DNA from: Micromonospora sp. R77
Lineage (GTDB): Bacteria > Actinomycetota > Actinomycetes > Mycobacteriales > Micromonosporaceae
NCBI RefSeq assembly: GCF_022747945.1
Contig: NZ_JALDST010000001.1
Coordinates: 186,001-250,000, forward strand
Length of the DNA stretch: 64,000 nt
Direction of reading: 5' to 3'
Part shown: in pieces, positions 1-8,930 of the stretch
Position numbering within the stretch: position 1 is the stretch's first letter
How the letters are laid out: every line of letters begins with the position of its first letter
Made by a program: the position numbers and the translations under genes
Notes under the pieces: generated by a model
The model's database searches: none
Told to the model about the DNA's origin: nothing
What the model saw: the letters and a program-made list of their open reading frames with translations, nothing else

Positions 1-3000
1 GCCGGCAGGCAGACCAGGACACCGCCGCCGACCGCGGCCGACTCCAGCGCGGTCCGCAGCGCCGACCCGAGCGGGTCGGACGGCTCGGCGTACAACTGCC
101 AGGCCCGCGCTGCCCGGCCGCCACCGGCGGCGGCAGCGGCACCTCGTCGAGGTCGACCGACCACGGCCGGGCCCACGGGCGGCACCGGTGACCGGGGCCG
201 CCGCCGTCGCGTCGCCGGGCCAGGCGGTCTGCGCGAGCGTGTCCAGCGCGTCGGCCAGCTCGCGGACCGTGGCGGTGGCGAAGTTCGTCGGCGTCTGCGC
301 CGGCGGCACGGCGAGCTGCGCCGCGACCTGGTTGACCACCCGGCCGACGGTGATCGAGCTCGGGTGCAGGTCGTCCAGGAGCCGGCTGTCCTCGCGGACC
401 AGCTCCAGCGGCAGCTCGGCGCGTTCGGCGGCCAGCCGCCGCAGCAGCTCGACGGCCGGCTCGGCCGCGTCACCGGCCGGTACCGGCACCGCCTGCGGTG
501 CGACCGCCGGAGCCGGTGCGGGGCACCCGGCCGGGCGGGTCCGGGCCGGCAGGTCGACCGGCGGCGCGGCCGCACACGGGCTGGCGAAGAAGCTGAACGT
601 CTGACCCAGCCGCAGCGGACGCATCAGCCGCCCGTGGAACAGCGGGGCCTCGTTGACCGGCGCACCGACGACGTACGCCGCGCCGACCACCCCGAGCACC
701 CCGGCCAGCGACTCGCTGTCGGTGTCCAGGGCGATCGCGGGGACGTCGGTGGCCGCCGCGGCGAGACCCGCCAGCACCCGGCCCGGGCCGACCTCGACGA
801 AGAGGTCGACGTCCTTCGCCGCGACGGCGACGGCCTGCGCGAACAGGACCGGGTCGGTGATCTGCCGGTGCAGCAGGGCCGGCACGTCGGTCTCGGCCGG
901 CAGCGCCTCACCGGTCACCGTCGAGACGACCCGGCGGGTCACCGGGCCGAAGCGCTCGTCGGCCAGCGCGGCACCGAACGCCGCCGCGGCCGGGGCCACC
1001 AGCGGCGAGTGGAAGGCGTGCGACACCGCCAGCCGGGTCGCGGTGATGCCGGCCTCGCCGGCCCGCGCGCAGAGCGCCTCGATCTCCTCGACCGAGCCGG
1101 CGACGACGGTCTGGTGCGGGCCGTTGTAGCCGCCGATCACCACCGACGTACCGGCGGTCAACTGCGCGACGGTGTCCGCCGAGGCGTTGAGCCCGGCCAT
1201 CGTGCCGGAGGCGCTGTGCCGGCTCATCGTCCCGCCCCGGACGGCGGCCACCCGCAGCAGGGTCTCCTCGTCCATGGCGTCGGCCCAGTGCAGCGCCGAC
1301 AGCTCGCCGAGGCTGTGCCCGACGGCCACCGTCGCCGCCAGGCCCAGGGTGTCCAGCACCCGCAGGCCGGCCATCGAGCCGGTGACGATCCGCGGCTGGG
1401 CGACCTCGGTGGCCACCGCGTCCGCGCCCACCGGCAGGGCGGCCCGCGCGTACACGTCCTCCGCCTCGGCGAAGCGGCGCCGCAGCGCACCCCCGCTCAG
1501 ACCGCGCCCCGAGCCCTGGCCGGGGAAGAGGAACCCGATCCGGCCGGGACCGGTGGCGTGGCCGAGGAAGCACCGGCCGTCCGGGCTGAAGAAGCTCGTC
1601 TCCCCGGCGGTGATCTTGTCGCGCAGGGTACGCAGCCGCCGCTCCGCGTCCTCCGGCGACGAGACCACCGTCGCGGCCCGGAACGGCAGGTCGCGCAGCT
1701 CTGCGTGCAGGGTGGCGGAGAGGTCGGCCAACTGGGCGTACGCGACGGTGGGCACGAACGCCAGCAGCTGGTCGAGCCGCTCGCCCAGCTCGTCGACCGA
1801 GGCGGCGTCGACCACCAGCAGTTCGACGTCCTGCAGGGCCGAGGCCAGCGCGGCGGTCCGGCTGTCCAGCCGGCCCCGGCGGCGGCCGTCGGTGTTCTCC
1901 AGCACGATGTGCGTGTTGATGCCGCCGAACCCCATCGCGGTGATGCCCGCCCGGACCGGGGCGCCGGCCGGGAACGGCTCCGCCCGGCGCAGCACCCGCA
2001 GCTCGGCGCCGTCCTCGGTGAGCAGCTCGTGCGGCTCCACGCAGCCGATCGCCGGCGGCAGCACCCCCTGGTGCACGGCCATGGTGGCCTTGATCAGGCC
2101 GGCGACCCCGGCCGCCGCCTTGGTGTGCCCGATCATGCCCTTGATGGAGCTGATCGCGGCGGGCGTGGTCGCCCCGGCCGCCCGGCGGGCCAGGGTCAGC
2201 GCCCGCAGTTCGGTGGCGTCACCGACCGCCGTGCCGGTGCCGTGCCCCTCGAACAGCCCGACCGTGTCGACCCCGAAGCCGGCCCGCTCGTACGCCCGGC
2301 GCAGGGCGAGCTGGTAGCCGCTCACCTCGGGCCGGGTGATGCCGCCCTTGCCGTCCGAGGAGATGCCCCACCCGGCGATCGTGGTGTAGATGCGGTGCCC
2401 GGCCCGGCGGGCCTCGTCCTCCCGCATCAGCACGACCATCCCGCAGCCCTCGCCCGGCCAGAAGCCGTTGGAGCCCCGGTCGTAGACGCGCATCTCGCCG
2501 GTGGCCAGGGCGCCCGTCTTGGCGAAGCCGATGATCTCGAACGGGTCGATCGACAGGTCCACCCCACCGGCGACCACGACGTCGAGCTCGCCGTCGACCA
2601 GGCCCTTGCAGGCCGTGGCGACGGAGAGCAGGGACGACGAGCAGGCGCCGTCCACGGTGTAGCCGCCACCCTTGAGGTCGAAGTGGTTGCAGATCCGGCC
2701 GGCGATGGTGTTGGAGAGGCCACCGGCCAGGGTGTCCTCGTCGATCTCCGGGAACGGGCTCTTGAAGGTGGCCTCGAAGTCGTCCAGGAAGGTGGTCAGC
2801 TGGTCGTCGTCCCAGTTCTGGTCCTTCAGGGCGGCGGCCACCATGCGCCGCACGAACGGCCAGCGCAGCCGCAGCTGGTTGGCCCGGGAGAACTCGCCGG
2901 TGAGGCTGTTGCCGACGATCACGCCGGTCCGCTCGCGGGGCACCCCCTCGGCCATCGGGAAACCGGCGTCGGCCAGGGCCATGGCGGCGACGTCCAGGGC

Positions 3001-3273
3001 CAGCCAGTGGGTCAGGTCGGTGGAGCGGTAGGTGCTGCCGGCGACCTTGTAGGCGATCCGGTCGAACTCGTACCCCTCGATCACCGCCGCGTTCCGGGCG
3101 TAGAACCGGTCCGGGGCCTTGGGGTCGGCGTCGTAGTACTCGTCGAGGGACATGCGGACATCGGGCAGCCGGCGGAAGGCGCGACGACCCGCGAGCGCGT
3201 TCTCCCACAGCTCCCGGGGTGACGTGGCGTCCGGGTATCGGCACGCCATGCCCACGATGGCGATTCTGGTCAT
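1..3273 (-). CDS. pksE: Enediyne polyketide synthase (PKSE), N-terminal part, cut by window edge
   Basis: N-terminal part of an iterative type I polyketide synthase of the enediyne family, which makes the polyene precursor of the enediyne core. Start is ATG at 3273, with AAGGAGG about 11 bases upstream. The ketosynthase has Cys211 in DGACSSS, His344 in HGTGTAVG and His383 in IGHTKAA; the acyltransferase has Ser654 in GHSLGE. The carrier domain has Ser973 in DLHPSSI, the PKSE-type variant of the usual DSL motif. The KR, DH and C-terminal phosphopantetheinyl-transferase-like domains known for the roughly 1,900-residue family lie beyond the edge. The frame breaks twice by apparent loss of one base, near 177-179 and 113-115; beyond each the protein continues in another frame (for example PWARPWSVDLDEVP, then RAWQLYAEPSDPLG). 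Last gene in the window of a minus-strand run that starts at 6740. Confidence 0.93.
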   Translation of the reverse strand, partial: MTRIAIVGMACRYPDATSPRELWENALAGRRAFRRLPDVRMSLDEYYDADPKAPDRFYARNAAVIEGYEFDRIAYKVAGSTYRSTDLTHWLALDVAAMALADAGFPMAEGVPRERTGVIVGNSLTGEFSRANQLRLRWPFVRRMVAAALKDQNWDDDQLTTFLDDFEATFKSPFPEIDEDTLAGGLSNTIAGRICNHFDLKGGGYTVDGACSSSLLSVATACKGLVDGELDVVVAGGVDLSIDPFEIIGFAKTGALATGEMRVYDRGSNGFWPGEGCGMVVLMREDEARRAGHRIYTTIAGWGISSDGKGGITRPEVSGYQLALRRAYERAGFGVDTVGLFEGHGTGTAVGDATELRALTLARRAAGATTPAAISSIKGMIGHTKAAAGVAGLIKATMAVHQGVLPPAIGCVEPHELLTEDGAELRVLRRAEPFPAGAPVRAGITAMGFGGINTHIVLENTDGRRRGRLDSRTAALASALQDVELLVVDAASVDELGERLDQLLAFVPTVAYAQLADLSATLHAELRDLPFRAATVVSSPEDAERRLRTLRDKITAGETSFFSPDGRCFLGHATGPGRIGFLFPGQGSGRGLSGGALRRRFAEAEDVYARAALPVGADAVATEVAQPRIVTGSMAGLRVLDTLGLAATVAVGHSLGELSALHWADAMDEETLLRVAAVRGGTMSRHSASGTMAGLNASADTVAQLTAGTSVVIGGYNGPHQTVVAGSVEEIEALCARAGEAGITATRLAVSHAFHSPLVAPAAAAFGAALADERFGPVTRRVVSTVTGEALPAETDVPALLHRQITDPVLFAQAVAVAAKDVDLFVEVGPGRVLAGLAAAATDVPAIALDTDSESLAGVLGVVGAAYVVGAPVNEAPLFHGRLMRPLRLGQTFSFFASPCAAAPPVDLPARTRPAGCPAPAPAVAPQAVPVPAGDAAEPAVELLRRLAAERAELPLELVREDSRLLDDLHPSSITVGRVVNQVAAQLAVPPAQTPTNFATATVRELADALDTLAQTAWPGDATAAAPVTGAARGPGRGRSTSTRCRCRRRWRPGSAGLAVVRRAVRPARVGAADRAGVGRGRRRCPGLPAG

Positions 3274-3348
3274 CTGCTCAGGACCCTCCTTGTGCCGGGA
3301 CTCCGGCCGGTACGGCCGGGGTCCTGCGTGAGTCGTCGTACGGGGGCG

Positions 3349-4320
3349 TCAGCACTGCCCGAGCGACACGAACGATGCGGAGATGCGCTGCCGCCAGACC
3401 TCCCAGGACGGCACGGAACCGCCCTCGGGCAGGTCGACCAGCGCCTCGTCGGTGACCTTCTGCGCCTGCGCCGCCGGCATCCCGCAGAAGATCTGGGTGG
3501 CCAGCTCGGTGTGCGGGCCGAGCAGTCCGGCCCGCACCCGCGCGCCGGCGGCGAACGCCGAACCCTGGGCGAGCTGCGGGCGGTACTCGGCGCCGCGCTC
3601 CCACAACGTCCGCAACTCGTCCTCGTCGGCCCCGCCGGCGTAGGTGGCGGCGAGCCCGGTGCCGCTCCACAGGTCCGCCCGCCGCTCGCGCGGGTACGCC
3701 TCGATCAGCTGCGCCACCCGCTCCGGGTCGGTGCCGCCGACGAACCACAGGGCACGGCCGATGCCCTGGTCGATGGCGTGGCCGGCGTACCAGCCGTGGT
3801 CGTCGCCCGGCCAGGGGAAGTTCTCCTCCCGGTAGCGCCGGCGCACGTACCGGTCGGTGCGGAAGTAGGCCTGGTGGAAGCCGTAGCCGTCGAGCACCAG
3901 CCAGCGCAGCAGCGGGTCCGGGGCGGCCAGCCGGGACCAGAGCGGCCGGGGCAGCCGGGCCATCGCCCAGCCCACCCCGACGTACGCCATGTAGACGTGC
4001 GCGTCACCGCGGCCGGCCAGCAGCTGCGGCACGTACCGGGGCCGGCCCGGCCGCAGCGCGTCCCGGACGGCGAATCCCATCGCCGCGCCCTCGTAGGCGA
4101 AACCCCGGAACCGGAAAGGCACACTTTCCAGTTCCCGCTCCGCGGCCGACACGTCGGACGCCTCCGCCGCGTGACCGAAGCCGCGCAGGAAGCTGGCCCC
4201 GATCGTCTCCAGCAGTTCCCGCGCCTGCGGATTCTTGACATGGAAACCGCGTACGTCGAGTTTCGTTTCCGACACGTCCGGCGTCAGTATTTTGCGCCGC
4301 AGCGTCCCGAACACTCCCAT
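3349..4320 (-). CDS. DUF1702 family protein (UnbL/E3-like), copy 1
   Basis: A 323-residue DUF1702 protein. This family is the conserved UnbL (E3) member of the enediyne warhead cassette; its biochemical role is not settled. It shares with its neighbour the blocks RGFAYEGA, MARLPRPLW, an aspartate-led QG[IV]GRALWF block, ADLWSG.GLAAT and LAQG..FAA. No signal peptide or membrane segment is apparent. It lies 75 bases upstream of the PKSE start on the same strand, the usual company for E3. The second copy just upstream is unusual, because most enediyne clusters that I know of carry one DUF1702 gene here. The family call is firm; functional equivalence to UnbL is inferred. Confidence 0.88.
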   Translation of the reverse strand: MGVFGTLRRKILTPDVSETKLDVRGFHVKNPQARELLETIGASFLRGFGHAAEASDVSAAERELESVPFRFRGFAYEGAAMGFAVRDALRPGRPRYVPQLLAGRGDAHVYMAYVGVGWAMARLPRPLWSRLAAPDPLLRWLVLDGYGFHQAYFRTDRYVRRRYREENFPWPGDDHGWYAGHAIDQGIGRALWFVGGTDPERVAQLIEAYPRERRADLWSGTGLAATYAGGADEDELRTLWERGAEYRPQLAQGSAFAAGARVRAGLLGPHTELATQIFCGMPAAQAQKVTDEALVDLPEGGSVPSWEVWRQRISASFVSLGQC

Positions 4321-4462
4321 GAAACGCTCCCTGCGTCATCGCGCCAATCGGGAAGAGTTTCCCGGGAAATCGTCCCAAGCAATCGAAGGTAATTGCTTCT
4401 TCAAATGTGCCGAGCAGGCGTTCAGCAATTTCACCGCGGCGGGACGGGCCGGTCGGCGGGCC

Positions 4463-5458
4463 TCAGCTCGGCCGGGCGGACGGCGCGACGGCCAGCCGGT
4501 CCCGTACCCGGCCGCGCCAGGTCTCGTAGTGGGGCTGCGCGGCCGCCGGGAACGGGTCGACCACGACGTCGTCGGCGAGCTGTGCCGCCGCGGTGGCGTC
4601 CACGCCGGCCAGGGTGTGCACCGCCACCTCGCTGTGCGGCGGCACCGCGCCCGCCCAGGTCCGCGCCTTGGCGGCGAAGACCGCGCCCTGGGCGAGGTCC
4701 GCCGCGTACGGCCCGGCGTGCCGGCGCAGCGCGGCGAGGTCCGCCGCGCCGCAGCCGCCGGCGAAGGTGGCCGCCAGGCCCACCCCGCTCCACAGGTCGG
4801 CGTGGCGGTCGGTGGCGAACCGGCCCACCGCGGCGGCGACCGCCGGGACCTGTCCACCGTGGATGAACCACAGGGCCCGCCCGACGCCCTGGTCCCAGGC
4901 ACGGGCGAAGTACTCCGGGTGCCCGTCCCACGGGTAGGGCTTCGGCCGCCGCTGCCCGTCGACCCAGCGCGGGGTGTCGAAGTAGGCGCGGTCGAAGCCG
5001 AGGCCGTCGACGGCGAGCCAGCTCATGGTGGGGTGGTAGGGCACGTCCGGCAGGTCGGGCAGCACCCGGGCCCAGAGCGGGCGGGGCAGCCGGGCCATCG
5101 CGAACCCGATGCCGATGTACGCGAGGAAGATGTGCCGGCGGCCCGGTCCCCGCAGCAGCGCCTCGGTACGCCGGCCCCGCCCGCCGGCCATCGCGTCCCG
5201 GACGGTGCACGCCATCGTGGCGCCCTCGTAGGCGAAGCCCCGCTGCTCCGGGTCGACCAGTTCCAGGCGACGTTCCAGCTCCCACAGCTCGCGGACGTCG
5301 ATGCCCCATTCGAAGCCGCAGATCACCGCCTGCGGGATCGCCTCCAACCGGCGGGTGACGTCGGCCGGCGCCGGGGGGAACCCCCGACGCCGGAAGCCGA
5401 CCTCCGCCATCGACGGCGTCATCATCAGGCTGCGCAGTGCGCCGAATACGGTGGGCAT
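4463..5458 (-). CDS. DUF1702 family protein (UnbL/E3-like), copy 2
   Basis: A 331-residue DUF1702 protein, paralogous to the gene directly downstream. The shared blocks are RGFAYEGA, MARLPRPLW, DQGVGRALWF, ADLWSGVGLAATFAGG and LAQG..FAA, while the N-terminal 60 residues and the C-terminus diverge. Start is the ATG in the MPTVFGALR reading, with a GGAGG motif just upstream. It lies 142 bases from copy 1 and in the same direction as the PKSE, so the two are probably co-transcribed. Whether the copies form a hetero-oligomer, act on different intermediates or are a recent duplication cannot be told from sequence; the divergence argues against a very recent duplication. Confidence 0.87.
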   Translation of the reverse strand: MPTVFGALRSLMMTPSMAEVGFRRRGFPPAPADVTRRLEAIPQAVICGFEWGIDVRELWELERRLELVDPEQRGFAYEGATMACTVRDAMAGGRGRRTEALLRGPGRRHIFLAYIGIGFAMARLPRPLWARVLPDLPDVPYHPTMSWLAVDGLGFDRAYFDTPRWVDGQRRPKPYPWDGHPEYFARAWDQGVGRALWFIHGGQVPAVAAAVGRFATDRHADLWSGVGLAATFAGGCGAADLAALRRHAGPYAADLAQGAVFAAKARTWAGAVPPHSEVAVHTLAGVDATAAAQLADDVVVDPFPAAAQPHYETWRGRVRDRLAVAPSARPS

Positions 5459-5554
5459 GGTCCCTCCTGACCCCGTGCCGGGTGCGACGGACCCATCGTC
5501 GTACGGGCCCGCGGAGGTGGGCGTCTCCTGCCGTGCGCTGTGGCCGGCGGCGGT

Positions 5555-6139
5555 TCAGTCCCGCAGTCGGGCGGGTCGCACCAGCACCGTCAGCAGCGCG
5601 AGCAGGGCCGCCACGGCCACCAGGGACAGCCCGAGACTCAGCGGGTCGTCCCCGCCGTGCTGGTGGCCCGTCGCGGCGCCGGCCGCCTCGGCGGCGGGAT
5701 CCGGGACGGCGGTCGCGGGGACCCCGGGGCCGGCGGCGGTCACCCGGAAGCGGTCCACGCCGGACACCTCCCGCCCACCGGGGAGCACCACGTGGTAGCC
5801 GATCAGGTAGCCGCCGGCGGCGGAGATCGACACCGGCGCGGTCACCGTCGTGCCGGCGACCGTCGGCGGGCCGACGGTGACCCGGTCCCCACCGGCCGTC
5901 GTCACGGTCAGGTGGACCTCGCGGGGGGCCACCTCCCGGTCGAACACCAACGCCACCGTGGGCGGCGGGGCAGCGAGGGTGGCCCCGTCGGCCGGCGTCA
6001 CGGCACGCAGCGTGGCGGGACTGGACTCGCTGAGCGCGACCAGGAGCCCCACCGTCACCACCACCAGCACCACCGCCGCCCCCAGCAGCCGGCCCCGCCG
6101 GCGGTCCCCCGCCGCCGGGACCGGCATCCGGTCGCTCAC
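5555..6139 (-). CDS. CopC-like membrane-anchored protein
   Basis: A 194-residue protein with an N-terminal hydrophobic segment (about residues 18-36), an extracytoplasmic beta-sandwich of the CopC/YobA type (about 40-135, with TPADGATL and ALVFDREV), a short HQHGG linker and a C-terminal membrane helix (about 165-190). CopC proteins bind copper outside the membrane. The N-terminal histidine that normally follows the signal peptide in CopC is not visible here, so copper binding is uncertain; the HQH of the linker might substitute. Start is GTG at 6139, with an alternative ATG at 6127. It sits 32 bases after the membrane-protein gene and upstream of the DUF1702 pair, so it probably belongs to the warhead operon. 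Confidence 0.72.
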   Translation of the reverse strand: MSDRMPVPAAGDRRRGRLLGAAVVLVVVTVGLLVALSESSPATLRAVTPADGATLAAPPPTVALVFDREVAPREVHLTVTTAGGDRVTVGPPTVAGTTVTAPVSISAAGGYLIGYHVVLPGGREVSGVDRFRVTAAGPGVPATAVPDPAAEAAGAATGHQHGGDDPLSLGLSLVAVAALLALLTVLVRPARLRD

Positions 6140-6170
6140 CGGGCGCTCCGGCTCGTCACCCGGTCACGGC

Positions 6171-6740
6171 TCATCGGGCGGCGAGCAGTTCGGCCGGTCG
6201 GGCGCAGTCGCAGACGGCGGCGCGGGCCTCCGCGACCGACGGCCGCAGGTGCAGCCAGACGGCCACCACCATGGGCAGGAACACCAGGGTGTTGTAGGCC
6301 AGGTGCAGCTCCACCCGGGGGATCAGGAGCTGGATGAAGCTGGTCGGCACCGGCCGGCCGAACAGGAAGTGCCCGGTCTGGGCCTGCAGCAGCAGGGCGA
6401 AGTGCTCGATGTGGTGCCAGAACTGGATGGCCAACGCGACCGTCCACCAGGTACCGGCGCGACCGACGAACGCCTTGCGCAGCAGGAACAGTCCGATCAG
6501 CATGACGATGGCGTACCCGTAGTGCAGCCACTCCGAGGTGATCAGCCAGGGGTAGAACTGGCCGAGCACCCCGCGGGACTGCTTGACCGGCCGGTGCAGG
6601 CCCCAGATCTGGTACGCCTGCACGAGGTGCTCGGCCCAGTGTCCGAGCACGACCAGCATGAACAGGTTCAACGCGAGCCGGTGACCCGCGCCGTTGAGCC
6701 ACCCCACCGACCGCCGCTCGGCGGTGTCGAAATCGGTCAT
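6171..6740 (-). CDS. Histidine-rich polytopic membrane protein, family not recognised
   Basis: A 189-residue protein with about four membrane segments (near residues 20-40, 68-85, 95-115 and 140-160). Histidines sit in or beside the helices in GHWAEHLVQAYQ and FWHHIEHFALLLQ, and others occur in WLHYGY and ELHLAY, an arrangement reminiscent of membrane metal- or heme-binding proteins. The start chosen is ATG at 6740 because GGAGG lies five bases before it; the frame is open upstream to 6767. First gene of the minus-strand run leading through the CopC-like and DUF1702 genes to the PKSE. It is not the UnbU (E5) protein as far as I can judge. Function unknown; a redox or metal role beside CopC is inference only. 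Confidence 0.65.
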   Translation of the reverse strand: MTDFDTAERRSVGWLNGAGHRLALNLFMLVVLGHWAEHLVQAYQIWGLHRPVKQSRGVLGQFYPWLITSEWLHYGYAIVMLIGLFLLRKAFVGRAGTWWTVALAIQFWHHIEHFALLLQAQTGHFLFGRPVPTSFIQLLIPRVELHLAYNTLVFLPMVVAVWLHLRPSVAEARAAVCDCARPAELLAAR

Positions 6741-6851
6741 CTCAGCCTCCTGATCGGGCGACCTCACCGCACGCCCGGCCGCGGGCTACGGCGCGTCCAG
6801 CCTGGCCGACGCGGCGGGGCCGCCGCGTCTTCGAACGTGCGCTCCTCGGTG

Positions 6852-7912
6852 CTATCGGCCGGTCGGCTGATGCCAGGCACCCACCCGGCGGGCCGCCGCG
6901 AAGCTGGCCCAGGCGGCCACCTCGACCAGCGTCACGTCGTCCGGATGCCACTGCCGGAACTCGGTCACCACGTCCTCGTCGACCTGGTAGGAGGCCACGG
7001 CGGTCAGCAGGGCCAGCCGGGCGGCGGCCCGGTCGGCCGGTTCCAGGTCGGCCACCAGCAGTTCGCACCAGCGCCGGCTCAGGCCGGTCTCCGCCCCTGC
7101 CAGCCGGCCAGGTGGTCGGCGACCACCCGGCGGACCGCCGGCGGCACCGACCGGTCGCCGGCCGCCTCGAAGGCCGCCGCGGCCTGGGCCACCGCGGCGG
7201 CGACCGTCGGGCTCGGGCGCGCCCAGGCGGCGTCCGCCGGCAGCGGGGCGTCCGGCAGCAGGTGTACGGAGAGCCCGGCGGCGCGCGGCTGCCGCAGGGT
7301 GGGGCGCAGCACCCGGCTCACCCCGCGCTTGAACCGGCGCCGGGCCTCGGGGCTGAGCCGGGGCGGCAGCAGGAAGCTGGAGAGGAAGACGTTGACCACC
7401 CGGGTCAGGTAGTGCATGGCGACCAGGACGCCGACGAGTTCCGGGCGGTGCCGGTCGCCGAACGGCTCGGGCAGCGGACCCCGGCCCGGCTCGGCGGCGG
7501 TCCGCGCCCACTGGGCCAGCGGTCGCAGGCTCGCGTCCCGCAGGTCGCCGGGGCGGTCGGCGACCAGCGCCTCGGCGTCGTCCTCGCCGACCAGGTCGTA
7601 CATGCCGGTGCTGTGCATGTCGACGCAGTACGGGCAGATGTTGGCGGTGGACACGGCGGTCGCCACCGCCTCCTTGACGTCCCGGCCGACCGTCTCGCTG
7701 GGCAGCATCGGCTCCCGCATCAGCATCCAGTACGCCGCGGCCAGGTCGGGCACCGGCGAGTGCAGCTGCACCGGCGGGCTGACCAGACCCATCTCGGCGG
7801 AGGACTGCCGGTAGACCGTGCGCAGGACGCCGGTGGCGGCGCCGACCGGCACCGGCGTGACGTACCTGACCTGACGTTGGGCGACCGACGCCGCGATCCG
7901 TCTGGCGACCAT
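6852..7912 (-). CDS. AhpD/carboxymuconolactone-decarboxylase-like protein, copy 1 (frame broken)
   Basis: An AhpD-fold protein of about 353 residues once one frame break is closed. The redox motif CPYCVDMH puts Cys93, Cys96 and His100 where AhpD-type peroxidases have their catalytic CxxC and histidine. ATG at 7912 follows a GGAGG. Read literally, the frame ends at 7079 after the CCCC run at 7094-7097; adding one base there joins it to a second frame ending at 6852, whose product (ELLVADLEPADRAAARL, then ASWASFAA-like sequence) matches the C-terminus of the paralog at 10632. So the break is probably a sequencing error or a very young mutation. Divergent from the E8/E9-like genes. The substrate is unknown; protection against peroxides or an enediyne redox step are possible roles. 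Confidence 0.75.
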
Positions 7913-8363
7913 GCTGTCCTCCTCGGGGCGCGGGTCCACCTCGGCGCCTGGCGCACCCGTGACCCTGAGGACATGGATACTGGCGGCACAGACCGCCCCG
8001 CAAGCGCTCGTCACGGTCCGAGCACGCTGGGATAAATGCGCGGTCCGGCGATTCCGACCCACCATTCCGGACCGCATTCCGGCGCGTTCACCTGTGCGCT
8101 ATCCATTTCCTGTCGTGGGCCACCGGTTCCGGTTCCGCCGGCCACTCGGCCCGCAATTCGCGGCACCGTCGCACGGCCGGTGTCCCTGCGCACGACGAAA
8201 GATGCGTCGCGTGACGCGCCGATCGGACGATGTGGCGGCAGCGGACGGGCGCGCGCCCCGGCACCGCCGGGTGGCCACGGCAGGCTCACCGGCCCGTCCT
8301 GGAATCCGACGGACGGACCGGCCGGCACGGCCGCCGGGGAGCCGTCGGTGTCGAGGAGGCGAC
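7913..8363. promoter_or_regulatory. Divergent intergenic region between CMD copy 1 and the E8-like gene
   Basis: A 451-base stretch between two genes that start in opposite directions. Open frames here are shadows of the high GC content and have no recognisable product. It is locally richer in A/T than the genes (for example around 8025-8110), as expected for promoters serving both directions, but I could not assign convincing -35/-10 pairs or an operator. The GAGGAGG at about 8353-8359 is the ribosome binding site of the downstream gene. Confidence 0.45.
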
Positions 8364-8930
8364 GTGGTGAGTTCCGATTCCGAATCCGACACCTGGACGA
8401 TGACCCTCGAGGCGTTCGCCGACACCATCATTCCCGGCGAGAAACGCTTTCCCGGGGACCGGGCCGTCGCGGGGGTCTCCACCGGCGGCGGCGCGGTCGC
8501 CTCCGGTGCCGTGGAGATGCTCGCCCACCCCGCGGGCGGCCTCGCCGAGTCACTGGACGGCCTGGTCGCGTTGCTGAACGGCCACGCGGCCCGGTACGCC
8601 GACGAGCAGCACCGGGTGCTGGCGGCGGACCTGCCGCCGTTCGTCGCGCTGTCCTATCCGGACCGGGCGGCGCTGGTGCAGCAGCTCACCGCGCCCGACC
8701 ACCCGGAGCGGAGCATCTGGGTGGGGATGGCGCTGTTCAGCAACATGGCCTTCGACAGCGCCGCCCACCTGAGCACCCCGCAGGCCCTGGCCGACGGGCA
8801 CCCGGGCCTGTTGACCATCGGCTACGAGCGACCCGACGCCGACGGGCTCTGGCGCTTCGGCAATGCCTCGTACGGGCGCCGGCTCGCCGACATCCACCCG
8901 CAGACCACCACGACGGGGAGTCCCGCATGA
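8364..8930 (+). CDS. Small E8-like partner of the GMC oxidoreductase
   Basis: A protein of 187-188 residues beginning at GTG 8364 or the next GTG at 8367; both follow GAGGAGG. The N-terminal part (TLEAFADTIIPGEKRFPGD) resembles the small subunits that accompany GMC-type dehydrogenases (gluconate-2-dehydrogenase subunit 3-like; DUF5987 in enediyne clusters). Its stop overlaps the start of the GMC oxidoreductase as ATGA, so the two are translationally coupled and likely act as a complex. This pair resembles the conserved E8/E9 pair of nine-membered enediyne clusters. No signal peptide is evident. The family assignment is from memory of sequence pattern and context, not from a search. Confidence 0.7.
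   Translation: MVSSDSESDTWTMTLEAFADTIIPGEKRFPGDRAVAGVSTGGGAVASGAVEMLAHPAGGLAESLDGLVALLNGHAARYADEQHRVLAADLPPFVALSYPDRAALVQQLTAPDHPERSIWVGMALFSNMAFDSAAHLSTPQALADGHPGLLTIGYERPDADGLWRFGNASYGRRLADIHPQTTTTGSPA

Noticed and set aside
364..3222. 952-residue plus-strand open frame
   Set aside because: It is the antisense shadow of the PKSE gene; the minus strand carries KS, AT and ACP motifs, and the plus frame is arginine/glycine-rich without any domain.
6852..7912. Annotating the frame-broken genes as pseudogenes
   Set aside because: Motifs and length are preserved on both sides in all eight cases and most breaks sit in short G/C runs, so sequence error is more likely than decay.
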